A stretch of 64,000 nt of DNA from positions 4,003,001-4,067,000 of the forward strand of contig JABRWF010000005.1 of assembly GCA_018343915.1 (NCBI GenBank), given 5' to 3'. Origin of the DNA: Agroathelia rolfsii. Lineage: Eukaryota > Basidiomycota > Agaricomycetes > Amylocorticiales > Amylocorticiaceae. The translations under genes were made by a program, and so were the position numbers. Below are positions 1 through 13,305 of the stretch, piece after piece (positions within the stretch are counted from its first letter, which is position 1; the number at the start of each line of letters is the position of its first letter). The notes under the pieces were generated by a model. The model did not search any database and was not told the origin of the DNA. It saw nothing but the letters and a program-made list of their open reading frames with translations.

Positions 1-3000
1 CGCATACCGTGCCAGCTGGGACCGCTCCTCCAGTTTCATGCGTGCCTCCCGCATTCAAAGCGTCGCTTGGGCCGACGACTTCGACTCCACCTTCACCGGC
101 ACTGCGATCATACATCTCTGCTGTGGCTTGACGAACCATCCACTTGCTGGTGCCCATCACTGCGTCAAGTTCGTCTGATTCGGGAAGCAGCAGGGAAATG
201 TCGTCGTTTTCTACCTTGACGTCGAATGCAAGGATGCTGTAAGCATTGTCGTTCAAGCATGCACCATTTGTCAGGCTCCAGTTTCGTTTGTGAAGTGGGC
301 CTATTTAGACATCAGTTCTTGTATCAAGTATCCTGCGCAAATTTTTCTCACATGAAACATAAAGTTCGCCTCCGGCACCACCACCAATAATACCATGGTC
401 AAGAACGAATGCGCGTTTGTGTGGGCACATCTATCGAGGCTCAGAAATTAATCATTCAATATCTATGTCGCCGTGACTCACTTGTTGGGTAGCAAAGTAA
501 CCTTTCTTCGGTACGTGGAAGATGGCAATCTGGGAATCACCATACTTGACCGCCGCAGACGTCGTACCGGCATCAGTAGGCATGAGATCTTGCACTTTGG
601 CCATCTTGTGCCATTTCCACTGCTCTTTTGGCGTCGAGATATCCGTGTTCTTGAATTTCACGGGTGGGAACTCTCGAGCCCAATCCGCCGGACGAGGTTG
701 GCCTCGTTCTTCAATTTGCTCGATTTGTGGAATTCTTTCATCCTTATCGAAGCCTGAGCATCATATCCCGGATAAAGAAGAAAGCATACTCACCGTGTTT
801 ACAAACTGACGGAACTGCTTCCTTCTTTCCGGATCTTCGACAACAGCTCTGAATCAAGGGGATGCGAATAAGCACTCCATCCAGTGATTGATGACCCACC
901 TCCATTCATCAAAGTATGTTCCAACTAGCTCGTCCATCTCGCGGTCCAAGTCAGCACAAATTCCAAGTTCGTCATCTATAATGATTTTCTTGAGCCTTTC
1001 GATACCGCCTTCCATCTGTTCAATCCAGCGCGCCGTCCGCATGAGCTTGTCTGCCGTTCGAATGTAATACATAATGAAGCGATCGATGATTCGGATGACC
1101 TTGGAGGGCGGAACATCGGTAGCAAACAGTTGGGCATGTTTGGGGTTGGCCCCACCGTTTCCTGCAAGATACACTATGAAGCATTAATTACTAGGTAGCT
1201 GGAATGAATCTCTCTGCATTTGATTCAATTTACCGTTCCAGCCGTTGGTTCCAGCTATCAAGCCGAAATCTTTGTTCTGCGCCTCGGCACATTCACGCAT
1301 GCATCCACTCACGCCACCTTTAATCTTGTGCGGTGAACGAACGCCCTTGTAGCGTTGTTCCAGCTGGATAGCCACTAATTCCCAGCATCGTCAGCCAATA
1401 TTCATATATGCCTTCCGTCATGTACATACTGCCAACAGAATCACCGACGCCATATCGACACCAGCTTGTTCCAACGCAACTCTTCACAGTTCGGAGGGAT
1501 TTGCCTGCAATTTTTTTTCCACCCAGTTTAGCATACTCTATGTTAATGTTGTGAACAAGGCACATACCATATGCGTGTCCACTTTCAAAGCCTGCATTGA
1601 CGAGCATTTCCCAAATATCGGGTAGGTCTTGCTTTTGGGCGCCAAACAAATCCACGCGTTGTCTGGGTTCGTCGTTTAACTATTTGCTCCCTCAGGCTGG
1701 AAAGGAGAGCTATCTAAACTTACCCGCCGGTGATCTTGGTATACAGACCGTCTGCAAGTATTTCATTTGCTATTATTACTGGTTAAACATGAAATGTTGA
1801 TAGAATCGACTTACATTTCTGGGCTACTTGTCCCAGCACAATCAGCTTGTCAGGCGTAATCTGAGGTGTGTGTTTTAGTAACCCTCTCATATACGGAACC
1901 TTAATAAATCACCTCTCCCGCAGCGACACGAGGGATAACTGAGAATGTGCCATTGCGCTGTAGTTTCTCGCAAGTAAGTATCGGTAAATCAGTGCTCTAA
2001 CGAGAGTGCGAACCTGAATGTTGGCCATGAATCTGGCATCCACTGGTTTATCAGTATTTAATAAAAAGGTGAAGCACTTCTATACTAACCGATCGTTTGT
2101 GTCCTGATTCTGATGGTGAACAGGGTTCATAATATGCTCGTTCCACAGAGAGCTCAAGATACTGCCGATTGCAGGTTTACAGGTCTCGCAACCTATAGCA
2201 TCCTTGTCTGTGCCACACTCCTCCATGATGGCGGTGAAGGTCTTGAGTTTTTTAATCCTGAAAAGGAACAATAGTTCAATTCATTAGGAAGGTCTATCTC
2301 TAAGTTTGATGAGCTTACATGACGACATTGAACAGCTCAGCGCGGCTCATGTTGAAGTGCATGCAGAGGTGATTGTTGACCTCTTTGCCAGCCTTCTTCA
2401 TCTCAGACTTGAATATGTTCGTCACTAGGCGTCTCCTGGTTAGGTCATCCTTATGAGGAAGATGTAAGTGCATTACTGAGGGGAATACAGCCACCACATC
2501 CAGTCCCGGCTTTGGTTTTGGTCTTAAGTTCAGCTATATCTTGGATTCCGTCTTTGACGCATTGAACAATTTGTCCTTTTAAAACGTTCTGATATATCGT
2601 GAGCATACTTTCCAAAGGTATAAATACACATGTCTTTTACTTACGTGGCAACTGCATATTTGTGTATCATCATCTAGATCTGCACCATCATCGTCTCCGG
2701 ATTTGGATGCTCCAAGGATAAACTGCGAGGGAGGCACTTCGAGAGCTTTCTTTGGGGGGCTCAGTTGGATAACCCGGAGGCATGTTTAAAGCAAAATAGG
2801 GACATACCTTTTTCTTGACCAAAGCAACAAGCTTGACGAAATCGCTAGTATCACCCACCATCATACCACCAAGTATGTATTTCCCATCTGCGCTAAAGAT
2901 ATATCTAATTGATGCAAATATATTCGCCTCAGTATACTTGATGAAAATATAATTAATTCAAAACATCCCCACTTTTTGTAGACACCGGCGAATGGATCGC

Positions 3001-5014
3001 GGTATGTCAGGGTCTCAATGGGCCCATCTGCAGCAGCGGCAGCGCCATGTCGCTTTCGAGGCGTTGTCGCGTCATTCTTCTGCTTCACCGAATTGACTGG
3101 TCTTGATTCCCCCTCGCTCGGCTTGACCACCGTTATGAGTGCATCCGATGATAAGGTAAAAGTCCGACCCACCTTATCAGAAGGTGCCGTGAAGGGTTCT
3201 TGAGAAGCTGGTGATGATAATTCTACCGTCGCGGTAACCTCCCATACTTTCGGTTTGTTATCAGAACTCTCTTTTTCTTTTTTTGGCAACGCTAATTCCT
3301 CGGGCTTGTGCGCTGGAGAGCGAGGCCGTGCGGAGGCGCGGGTCTTTCCTTCGAGATTGCGTTTTTCTGCAAAGAAATCTCCGAAAGAGGCCACCTGTTT
3401 AGAAGATTTTTTTTCTCATTAATTTCGCGCAATCAGGAAAGGGAAATAACCTACATCGACGCCCATAAGCTTCAGCTTTGTCGACAAATCGGGTGTATTC
3501 TAGGGAGCTGGTGAGATTTCTTGAAATAATTCATCTTGGACACTTGCTCACCATCTGTCTTGGCTTGAAGCTACCAAAACCTGTCTCTAACTGGGTTAAG
3601 TTGAAGGACAGGATGTCTGCCATCTCGACTACGCATCTTGGATCAGGAACATCGTCTGGGACAACAAATTCGTACTTACTCCCGGGCGCAATCAAGCCAT
3701 ATGTGTTCTTGTTCCAGCTGGCACACTCGCCAATAGCGAACACGTCTTTGGCACTCGTATTCAAATAATCATCTACAGTGATACCTCTGCGCTCTTCGCA
3801 CCGAATTCCAGCCCTGCGCGCGAGATCATCTCGAGGTGTAATACCTATTGCATATACAACCATCTGCGCCTCGACTTTGCTACCATCCTGCAGCTCTAGT
3901 CCGACGAACGTATCAGGCTCCGTCTCAGACAAAATCAGCGCCGTCGGTGAAGCGAACGTAAGCACTTGGACGCCCATAGCCTCGATACGCCTCAGCACAA
4001 TCTCGCCACCCTGAGCATCGAGTTGTCGGGAGAGTGGAAATGCCTGGCGATTGACGATGACAACATCCTTGACTTCTTCCAGATCATAAAGAGCTTTGGC
4101 TGCCTCTAGACCAAGAAGACCGCCACCAATCACGATAGCCTGTTCACAGTTGATTATCTCGTTATTATATTTGCATAAGATAACGATAGGGCACCAACCT
4201 TGCCACCCTTGATCCCCTCTTTTTGCGAATAATGAAGCATCTTATCTAAATCGGCGATGTTGCGATATACGAAGACGCCTTTGAGGCCCGCTTTAGCCGC
4301 ATGGGAAGGCACCGTTGCTTCAGAGCCTGTTGCCTGTTTACAGTAAGTCCAACGATATCTCAGTAGGTAAGATCGCGAACGGACCAGGACACAATGGTGA
4401 TAGGGTATGATTCTGCCTTTGCTTGTGCGGGCTATATGCGCATCCGTATCAATTTCAACAACAGCTTCACCCGTGTAAAATAGGAAACGTTCCGGGTCTT
4501 GACGTGCATACCAATCAGCTGCAAAAAACGTGGGTTAAAACCGACGAAGAGGAATGATTTTCGGATCCCATCTAACCTTGATTGAGATAGAGCTGAATGA
4601 GTTGATGTGCAGTCAGTTACCAGCAACTTAAAAGACTGACTATAGTACCTTTTCCACGGAGCGATGTTGAAAATATTCCGTCAAAGCAACACGGTTATAT
4701 GCCACTATCGAGGCGTAATGGTTTAGGTCCCTGTACGCGCAGTTGTATGGTAGACTTACAATGCATTTCCTCCCCACAAGTGACAATCCGGTACTGTTGC
4801 TTCTCGTCGAGATTAAGCAGTTTTTCGATAAACGCTTACGATGATCTTAGTTAGTGGTCATATTCTATATAAATGTTTGCACGGGGAATTAATCACCTAT
4901 TCCCACCATGCCTAGGCCGACGACACAGATAGTTTTGCGACCTGAAGCACTGGGAGGAATAGTAAGACTATTGTTCTCGTCCATTACTAACGTTGATGGT
5001 GCGTTGTCTCCCAT
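1..5014 (-). CDS. niiA: Nitrite reductase [NAD(P)H], assimilatory, 3' end outside window
   Basis: Reduces nitrite to ammonium with NAD(P)H, the second enzymatic step of nitrate assimilation; cytosolic. The protein is read across many short exons from an ATG at 5012-5014. The domain order is as expected for fungal siroheme nitrite reductase. First comes an N-terminal FAD-binding motif (VVGLGMVGI, about 4,915), then a second nucleotide-binding motif IGGGLLGLEAAKA (about 4,110). Two BFD-type [2Fe-2S] Cys pairs follow (TGCGGCIP near 2,500 and GCETCKPAIG near 2,190). The siroheme/4Fe-4S cysteines are SCVGTSWC near 1,475 and GCMRECAEA near 1,290. A C-terminal Rieske domain has CPHK near 430 and CPLHKRNW near 295. 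No stop is met before base 1, so the last residues lie outside. It is divergent from the nitrate transporter gene across a 948-bp promoter. All cofactor residues I could check are present, so it looks functional. Confidence 0.95.
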
Positions 5015-5962
5015 ATCTTTTTTTTTCGCAGTAGTATGTGAATGAAACTGTGGGTGGGTGAATCAGAACTATTTCACGAGGGAGACACCGCAAACCAACT
5101 TTAGCAGATAGCTATCATGGCTGCTAAACTAATATGCGGTACACGTGGAATCGTAGCATTCAATTGTTAGGATCATCTCTCCGAGTTTTCGTGCGAAGAT
5201 TTTTCGGAACGAAGAAATATAGGAACGAGGAGAGACCCGGTATCACTGATGCCCTGCGGCGCTAACCTCAGATAAGGAACCTTGATAAGCTTGATATTCC
5301 TTATTCTTCTTTGTCCTTTATCGGACTGAATCACTTCACTGTTGCTAGTAACTGATTTGCTAAGTATTACAAGTGTCGGAATGATAAATTGTTGCACTCG
5401 GACCTTTCCGGAAACAAATGACAAGTCATTGAACTTGAACCTCAACTGCATTTTGCAAATCCCAATGTCGATATTGAAAATCTCGTATACAGCATCTGAA
5501 ACTTGCCTACTCCAGATATAATAATTATTTCAATTTTTCAGACCAATCTCACTGTTGGTACTTTGAATGAGGCATCCCATCATCGGACTTGGAGACAATG
5601 GTGTCAAGCTGACGACACACCTTTCTCTTATCTCTCAGAAGCACCTACTCTAGCCTGAATATGTTTCCAACACTGCCCAGCTCAGGGATTCCTATTTAAC
5701 CTTCAAGTTCGCGTGCTTTAGATAAGGGCTTTTCGTATTCTCCGTCGTGGTTAGTGCCTCGATAGCGGGGCTCAGTTAAACCCCGATGAGGGGTATGATG
5801 TCGATTCAATGATTGCTTCTAAAATCGGCGCTATTTTTCTAAAGTATTTTGCAATGAACATAAAAAAGGTCTAATTTGAAAAATGCTCTCTCCTCTCTGA
5901 GTCTTTTTGATTTCTTCTCTTCCTGCTCGCTAGACCTATCAAAGTCACAGGAGACCACCGTA
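5015..5962. promoter_or_regulatory. Divergent promoter between nitrite reductase and nitrate transporter
   Basis: This 948-bp gap separates two start codons pointing away from each other. It contains several GATA-factor type sites on both strands: GATAAG at 5271-5276, GATAAG at 5284-5289, TTTATC at 5317-5322, CTTATC at 5627-5632 and GATAAG at 5721-5726. In fungi, AreA/Nit2 GATA factors bind such HGATAR sites to relieve nitrogen catabolite repression of nitrate genes. That these sites work here is inference from the motif and the context. I did not find a convincing NirA-type pathway-specific site. Confidence 0.6.
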
Positions 5963-8155
5963 ATGTCGCCTCCGGATTTTGTAGATAGACATGATCCAAA
6001 AATATTCGAGTCTGACTCTGCTTCTGCATCTCTCAGCCTGTGGGAAAACCTGACTAAAGTGCAAGTAAATGCACTGAACCGCAAGTGCATGACGCTGCCA
6101 CTGTTGAACCTCCGGAGTCAATACGCTAGGAACTTCCATTTGTAGGGATTATCATCCTTGTTCCAGCCTCTTTCAAAGCTGAGCGGAAACTATACAGGGC
6201 CTGGCTAGGATTCTGGGTGGCATTGTAGGCTTATCTCGTCATATTTTGACTCGAATCATAATGGATACTGATTTTTTTTTTTTCCCAGCTTGTCCTGGTT
6301 TGCATTTTCGCCTCTCGTACCTGAAGCGGTTAGCAAAGACCTTAAACTGACAACAGCCCAAGTTGGTAGGTAAATTTATCGTTCGGTAGGATAAATCAAG
6401 TATTAACACCTTTTTTGTCAAGGCAATTCAAATATTGTTTCATTATGTGCGACCTTGATTGTCCGATTGATCTGCGGTCCATGTGTTGATCGTATGCAAA
6501 CCATTTTACATATTAATTAAACATCGTAAAAAGCTCAAAACTCTTCTCACAGGCTATGGCCCTCGTAAAGTGATGGCTACTCTGCTTGTCATTGGCGCTA
6601 TTCCGTCTGGTCTAGCAGGGACCGTGAAAACGGCTCAAGGTCTTTATATCATTCGTTTCTTCATTGGTATCTTTCCCAGTCAGTTTTTAAAATTCCTTTG
6701 AAGTCTTATGAGTGTACAGGAATCCTCGGTGGGACTTTCGTTCCCTGTCAAGCATGGACAACAGCATTCTTCGACAAGAAGGTTGTCGGTACGGCCAATG
6801 CTCTCGTCGGTGGATGGGGAAATTCCGGTGGCGGTTTCACGTTCGTGATTATGCTAGCCCTCTATAATACTCTAGTCCGCGAGGGTCTATCATCGCATTC
6901 CGCGTGGCGTGCAGCGTTTGCGATTATTCCAGTACCAATTCTACTAGTGACCGCCGCAGCCGTCATGATCTTTGGTACAGATCATCCAGCCGGGAAATGG
7001 AGCGACCGTTTTAAAATGCCAGCGGCGCATAACACGAGTAATGGGGATGATACCCCAGACAGTAAAATTCCCAAGAGCATGCAGGAGAATTTGGGACGTA
7101 TCCGTGAAGCGGATGAGGAAAAATCGATCATCAATAAGAATGAAGCGACAGTGGTTGTTGAGGGAACAGATACCATGGTCGTCGAAGTTAACGAGGGTGG
7201 GTCATGGGCATTGCACTAATAAGATACAGACATTGATCCTCTACGTTCATAGTGCCAACGTCTTCTTTGGACACCGCCATCAATAAACCTCTAACGTTGA
7301 GCACGGCTGGAGATATCTTGACGAACAAGTTAACATGGCTACCCAGCTTGGCATATCTTACGACTTTTGGTTATGAACTTGCCCTCGATGCCAATCTAGC
7401 GAACGTACTATACAAATTGTACAAATCCCATACGTTCGGCCAAACAAAGGCGGGATATGTAAGTCAGATACCCAACATATACACGCTGGCCAACTAATTC
7501 TTGGCAGGTAGCAGGCATCTATGGACTGCTTAATGTAGTATCGAGGCCTCTGGGTGGCTACTTTGGGGACATTGCCTATCGTTTTTTCGGCGTAAAGGGG
7601 AAGAAGTATCTTACACTTGGCTGTGGAATGATACAAGGGTTCTTGTCCCTTGGTCTTGGATTGTACATTAACTCTCGAGAACACCCCTCCCGTGAGTAGA
7701 TATTCGAGTATGAGAGACTTGGTTAAATGGTTTTTTCTGCAGTGGCAGTCGTTATCGTTCTATTTACTATTACTGCCGTGTTCGATGAAATGGGTAATGG
7801 TGCCAACTTCTCTCTTGTACCGCATTGCAATCCAAACTCGAATGGCTTAATGGTATGATGTTTGTTCCTTGGACCACATAACGCTTTATTGATTCTGCTC
7901 CCTTTCTATACAGAGTGGACTCGTTGGGGCCATGGGCAATGTCGGCGGTGTTATTTTTGCCATCATATTTCGCTTCCAAAATCAGACAGCTGGCCGAGCA
8001 TTCTGGATATCTGGTGTGCTCACGATTGTGAGTATTGCTTGTTTGCTTGAATGCTGAATATTTTGCTTATCGCAACGTGGGACTACATTTTGTTGTCACA
8101 ACTTCTTCAGGGAATAAATGCAATCCTCATCCCCATTTCTGTCCCTTATCAGTAG
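5963..8155 (+). CDS. nrtA: High-affinity nitrate/nitrite transporter, NRT2/NNP family (MFS)
   Basis: Plasma-membrane symporter that imports nitrate, the first step of assimilation. ATG at 5963; the reading frame upstream begins only with TTG. At least nine exons can be joined in frame; among them are 5963-6141, a 27-nt exon 6198-6224, 6289-6365, 6423-6491, 6553-6666 and a long exon from 6720. The last one ends IPISVPYQ and stops at 8153-8155. Family signatures visible are the block around [42 protein letters not shown], the nitrate signature [13 protein letters not shown] segment ([12 protein letters not shown]), [14 protein letters not shown] and [17 protein letters not shown]. The charged loop between the two halves (about 7,000-7,200) is long, as in other fungal NRT2 proteins. 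It lies between nitrite reductase and nitrate reductase, so the three genes form a nitrate cluster. I see no damage. Confidence 0.95.
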
Positions 8156-9212
8156 CTCGCATAAGGATACTACTATGGCTTAGTTAACACAAAATTGGAA
8201 GTCGTTACAACGTCATACACTTCTGTACCATTGTTTTTTTTCTCTTTAGTATGGGTTAACCCAAGATATAATTATCAAGTTGCAGTGGCCATGGGCGGAA
8301 CAATCTTGAAGCACTGGCACTGCCGTAACAGCTAAGTTCATAGATAAGCAAAAAAAAACCTCATGATGGATTGATACTTGATTGATGGAGCGATATCATC
8401 GGCCGAGGGCTGTGTGGTCGATGTCGTAACTGTTCTCCACCCCCATCTTGTGGAACCATGTGTTGGCAGTAACCTCACAGTATGAATGTCGTCAAATAGG
8501 AAGGCTCCGATTACTTGGATCGGACCCGGAAGCATTTCGACGGTCACGCGTCACGGATGATTACGGCTAAAATGATGCGGATCCGTCAAAATCAAAATGG
8601 ACGAAGTAACACTTTCCACATCCAGACAAAATGGTTTACATCGTAAAACGACTTTCCTAAGCATTTTTCTATTAAAGATAACGGGGAATATTGAAGCCTG
8701 CTCTACTATCTTGCAGCCGAGCTATCGTCACTGAGGATTCTCTGCAGGAGCGTGGTAAATCTATAGGCGTATCACTTCTCGAACCACCGAAACGACGATG
8801 AGGCCACTTGAATGGCGGCGTGTACACATCCCTCTGCTTGGCATTCCGATTGTAGCCTCGATGTTTTACTCCTGAAATACAATATGCACCCGAGATATCC
8901 ATTCAGTTGTTATCTCCAACGTTAGTATCTTGCAGTTGACAAAAGGGATTCCCCTGTACCATCTCTTCGCGACGATAAGGGCGATAAGTGCCAGGGTGTT
9001 TTACTACGTGTCCGTTGTTCCTTTTCCTATTTTCGCGGTGGTTCTGGTCCCGAATATTTTGATGTCTGAGGTACCCCACGGCTGATAGTCAAACTCTGAC
9101 AAAGGGCAATAATTTGAGCTTCCTGATATCTGGTGGTCGAAGCTCTCAGTATTTTGGGACCCCTTATCTCTGTCATTCGCGATTGTATCCTCGTCACCCA
9201 ACAGGTCCCAGC
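8156..9212. promoter_or_regulatory. Intergenic region and nitrate reductase promoter
   Basis: No coding exon was found in these 1,057 bases. GATAAG occurs at 8343-8348, and twice as a close direct repeat at 8974-8979 and 8983-8988. CTTATC lies at 9163-9168. The closely spaced pair about 230 bp before the nitrate reductase ATG is a plausible GATA-factor (AreA/Nit2-type) site; this is motif-based inference. Confidence 0.5.
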
Positions 9213-12200
9213 ATGGGCTTGCCCCAAATGTCCGAGCGCTCTCTTTGCAAAGAGTCTACAAGTGCCAGCAGTTCTGATACTGTTGGATCGAGCAAGGGAG
9301 AGAGCCAGTCTTCTTCGTTGAACACTTCAGTGCACTTCTCTCCCCGGAGTAACAGTCCTTATCCAGACGTTATCTCTGGAACTACTTGGCCCCCTTCACT
9401 AGAAAAGCTTGATTTACAAATACCTCTCCTCACAAGTGACTTCCCGAAGTTACCAGCGAACGAGACACCTCTGAAAGTGGCGGATGCGGATGCTCAGACG
9501 CCAGATAACTGGGTGAACAGGGTATCATCCGCACCAAATTATCCTCTATTTTCGGTCGTTTTAATTTGGGTCGTTCTCGTTTTCAGAATCCCAGTCTTGT
9601 TCGTTTAACAGGGAAGCATCCGTTCAATGCAGAGGCCCGCTTGATTGATCTCTTTTCTGCTGTAAGCTCTCAAATTAAGATTGAAACCGCGAATATTTTA
9701 ATAAAATAGACCCTTCTGTAGGGCTGGCTTACCCCCGCTCACTTACATTTTGTGCGTAACCATGGCGCTGTCCCTCGGGTCAATGAAGAGATGCTACGAT
9801 CTTGGACCATTCGCATACATGGTCTCATTGAAAATGAAGTCTCATTTTCAATCCAAGACCTCAAAGATAAATTTCCTATTGTTACTTTTCCTGTAACGCT
9901 TGTCTGTGCTGGAAACCGACGAAAGGAGCAGAATGTCGTACGCAAAAGTCTAGGTTCGTTGCTTCGATTTTGTAGTGTAATCTCGTCCGCTCATCTCGTG
10001 ACCCCTTCTTAGGTTTTAGCTGGGGTGCAGGAGGAGGTGATGCTATGCTTAAAGAATGTTACTGCAAACATTACTGAGATTTGATGAAGTTAGCACGGCT
10101 TTGTGGACAGGTGTCTACCTTTCAGATGTACTCGAGTACGTCAGACCACTGAAAGGGAAGGCCAAACATGTCATTTTCGAGGGTGGAGATTCGCTACCCA
10201 ACGGACCTTATGGTACTTCGCAACGTTTGTCTTGGGCCACTGATAAGCAAAAAGGAATGCTGATTGGTAAGTCAAATCGATATCCATTACTTTATTTGAC
10301 TAAACAGTAGTTTTTCATAGCGTGGGCAATGAATGGACTGCCTTTGGAACCAGAGTATGCTCCATCAATCAAAATTTTGAGTTTCTCCTAACTTGTTTAT
10401 TTGTCAAAAATCCGAATAGTCATGGATTCCCTGTTAGGTAAGCTCCATATTTCAGCCCCATACAAGCTCAGATAATTGAAGTGCCGAAAGGGTGACAATA
10501 CCAGGTCAAATTGGTGGCCGCTCCGTGAAAGTAATGCCCCCATCATTTCACGTCTATGGATGGTCTTGACACGACTTTTAGTGGCTTAAAGGTATTGAAA
10601 TATCCGCAAATGAATCTCAACACCACGTATGTCACCTCTTTACATACCAATTCAAATTTAATTCGTCTATGTTCACCAAAATGCAGCTTCATTATTGGGT
10701 AAGCTATCCTCTATACAAGTTGATGATTAGTCCACTCATAGGGTGCTTAGGACAACAAAGTCCTTCCGAGACATCTCGCTCCCGAAGTAGCACGCGACGA
10801 AAAATCATGGTGGTACGATCCAAGGTATGCGCATATATCCAGCGGAGCTAATAATGATTCACTGATGAGTTGATCAGATACATGATTACGTACGATATAG
10901 CTAACAAAAAATGCTCATGCAAATGTCACTCACGCCTCTGCTTAGCGAGTTGAATGTGAACAGCGCGATAGCCAAACCAGATCATGATGAGATACTGGAC
11001 CTTCTTCCATCGGATCTTGAGGACAATTCTTCCAAGGTATATATAATCCAAGGATACGCTTACAGCGGTGGGGGGCGTAGGGTAACAAGATGTGAAGTGA
11101 CCCTTGATGAGGGTGCGACATGGATGCTCGCAGATATGTAAGTCGTTTCCATAGCTCACATATTAGGCCAAGAACTCATGGTATTTAGAGTCTATCCCGA
11201 GGACCAATACCGCCAAAGAGTATATAGAGACGATGTATATGGAACCATCGATCTAACTGAGAGAGATACATGCTTGTAAGTAACAATACATGGAAATTAT
11301 GGACACAAATTGACTACGAGTCCAGTTGTTGGTGCTTTTGGTCTTTAGAGGTTCCCATCTCCAAACTTGCCAAAGCGAATGTAATACAAGTCTGCGCCAT
11401 GGATGAAGCTATGAACATGCAACCTACCGAAATGTTCGTATGCATGCATTTCATTAATTTCTATTTCAAGAACCTGAGACATTTCAAATAGCTATTTGAA
11501 CGCCACCTCCATGATGAACAATTGGCAATTCCGAGTTGCAATAAACAGGAAAGCGGTTCCAGAAGTACCAGGAGGCATAAGTCTCCAATTTGAGCATCCA
11601 ACATTAGCAGGAACTGCTGCGGGAGGATGGATGGAGGTAATAAATTTGGCTTGCCTCTGCAAGGTTATCGGCTAACCCATGGATCAGAGGTTAAAGTCCA
11701 ATGGGATAGACATTACGAGACCCCAATTCTCCGAAAAGGCGGTGGAGAGGCGCGTCGATACCGAAAATCGCGAAATCGTTCCTGAAACGACTATGGTAAA
11801 ATCAGGAGTAGATTGCAAGATCACGCCGGAGGAACTTGCTTCCCAAGACAAAACGAAGCCTTGGTTCGTCGTGGATGGTGAAGTCTACGATGGTAAATTC
11901 ATTCCTGATATCGATCATGCTTTAAACAAGTTGGTCTAACACAGGCTGGATCTAAGGCACCGGGTTCTTAAAGGATCATCCGGGAGGAGGAGACTCCATC
12001 TTGCTTGTAGCAGGCCAAGACGCCACGGAGGATTTCATTGCAATACACTCCGCTGATGCCAGGGCACAGCTAGCCGAGGTACATCACAATCCGATGGGTT
12101 CTTTTTCCTAATACAAATATAATAACATCCTTATTTTCCGAAGTTCCACATCGGTACTTTTTCAGGAAAAGTTATTCAGGACGCTTCAACCGATGTGGAT

Positions 12201-13137
12201 GAGCAAGCCAACTCAGACGTACTCTTCTTGGACGCAAAAAAATGGAAGAAAGTCAAGTTAGTCGACGTAATGAAGGTCAACCACGACTCTTCTATTTTCC
12301 GATTTACCTTGTCAGGAGTGGAGCAGCACCTCGGTTTACCTGTCGGGCAGCATGTGTTTGTGCGACTCATGCGCAAGGATACGCATGAAATTGTCCAGAG
12401 AGCTTACACGCCGATTTCAAAGGAAAATGAACTCGGTTTTATCGATCTCTTGATTAAGTTTGTAAATCTCATAGTCTTCTGCATTGTGTTTACTCAGTCC
12501 CGTGAAATTATCCAGGTTATACCTTCCAAATGAACGCTTCAAACTAGGTGGAAAGATGTCAATAGGGTTCGACCAACTCAGAATAGGAGACGAAGTCGAA
12601 TTGAAGGGGCCTCTTGGCTCTTTTATATGGAAGGGCAAAGGTATTGCACTTTGGAAGGGTCAGCCAAGATATGTAAAACGCATTGGCATGATTGCCGCAG
12701 GTTCAGGCAAGTCGCTTCCTAATCATAAACAAGATATGTCGAAAAACACTCACCGAAAATCAGGCATAACACCAATCTTCCAAGTATTGAGAAGTATATT
12801 ACATGATGAGGCTGACCAGCAGACCAGCGTATCACTCATTTGCTCCAATAGCACGGAGGCAGATATCCTGCTCAGGCAGGAACTCGATGAAATGTTTGCA
12901 CTCTGCGACTCGCAACGTTTCTCGCTCTACCACACCCTCAGCAAAGGACCAACGCAGGACGAGAAAAAATTTGGTTCAGGTCGAATCAATGATGCCATGC
13001 TGCGAGTTCATCTCCCCGAACCGTCTGAAGACTCGCTGGTACTTGTCTGTGGACCTAAGGCGATGATAGACGATGCGGTAACACCTGGTCTACAGCACCT
13101 AGGCTGGAATATCGAAAAATCACTGGTCATATTTTAG
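9213..13137 (+). CDS. niaD: Nitrate reductase [NAD(P)H], molybdenum/cytochrome b5/FAD
   Basis: Reduces nitrate to nitrite. The protein is assembled from many short exons. ATG at 9213 (MGLPQMSER) is chosen because the open frame extends upstream only from a TTG. A serine-rich N-terminus is followed by the molybdopterin domain. Its [11 protein letters not shown] motif (about 9,907-9,940) holds the Mo-ligand Cys, and [15 protein letters not shown] and the dimer domain ([21 protein letters not shown]) follow. The cytochrome b5 domain has the heme motif DHPGGGDS (about 11,975). The FAD domain has RAYTPIS (about 12,400), and the NAD(P)H part has [15 protein letters not shown], interrupted by an intron at about 12,707-12,765, and VCGPKAMID. 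The stop is at 13135-13137. The exon carrying the heme motif needs an AAG acceptor near 11,956, because the nearer CAG would bring an in-frame TAA. It lies co-directionally after the transporter and converges on the K+ channel gene. Confidence 0.95.
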
Positions 13138-13305
13138 TAGTACTCTCCGCATTTGCGAAACAAGATAACGTAGTGTCGATACAATAGTAGTAACAAATTC
13201 GATAAGTACAAAGATGCCATCACATAAAATCGTACAAGTCATGGGAATAATAATCCGACGGTGTGGTATGAAAGCAAAGCAAGTAATAAATAGGCAGGAT
13301 GAATA

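Noticed and set aside
9114..9212. N-terminal extension of nitrate reductase beginning at 9114
   Set aside because: The codon at 9114 is TTG, and the extra 33 residues show no family feature; the first in-frame ATG is 9213.
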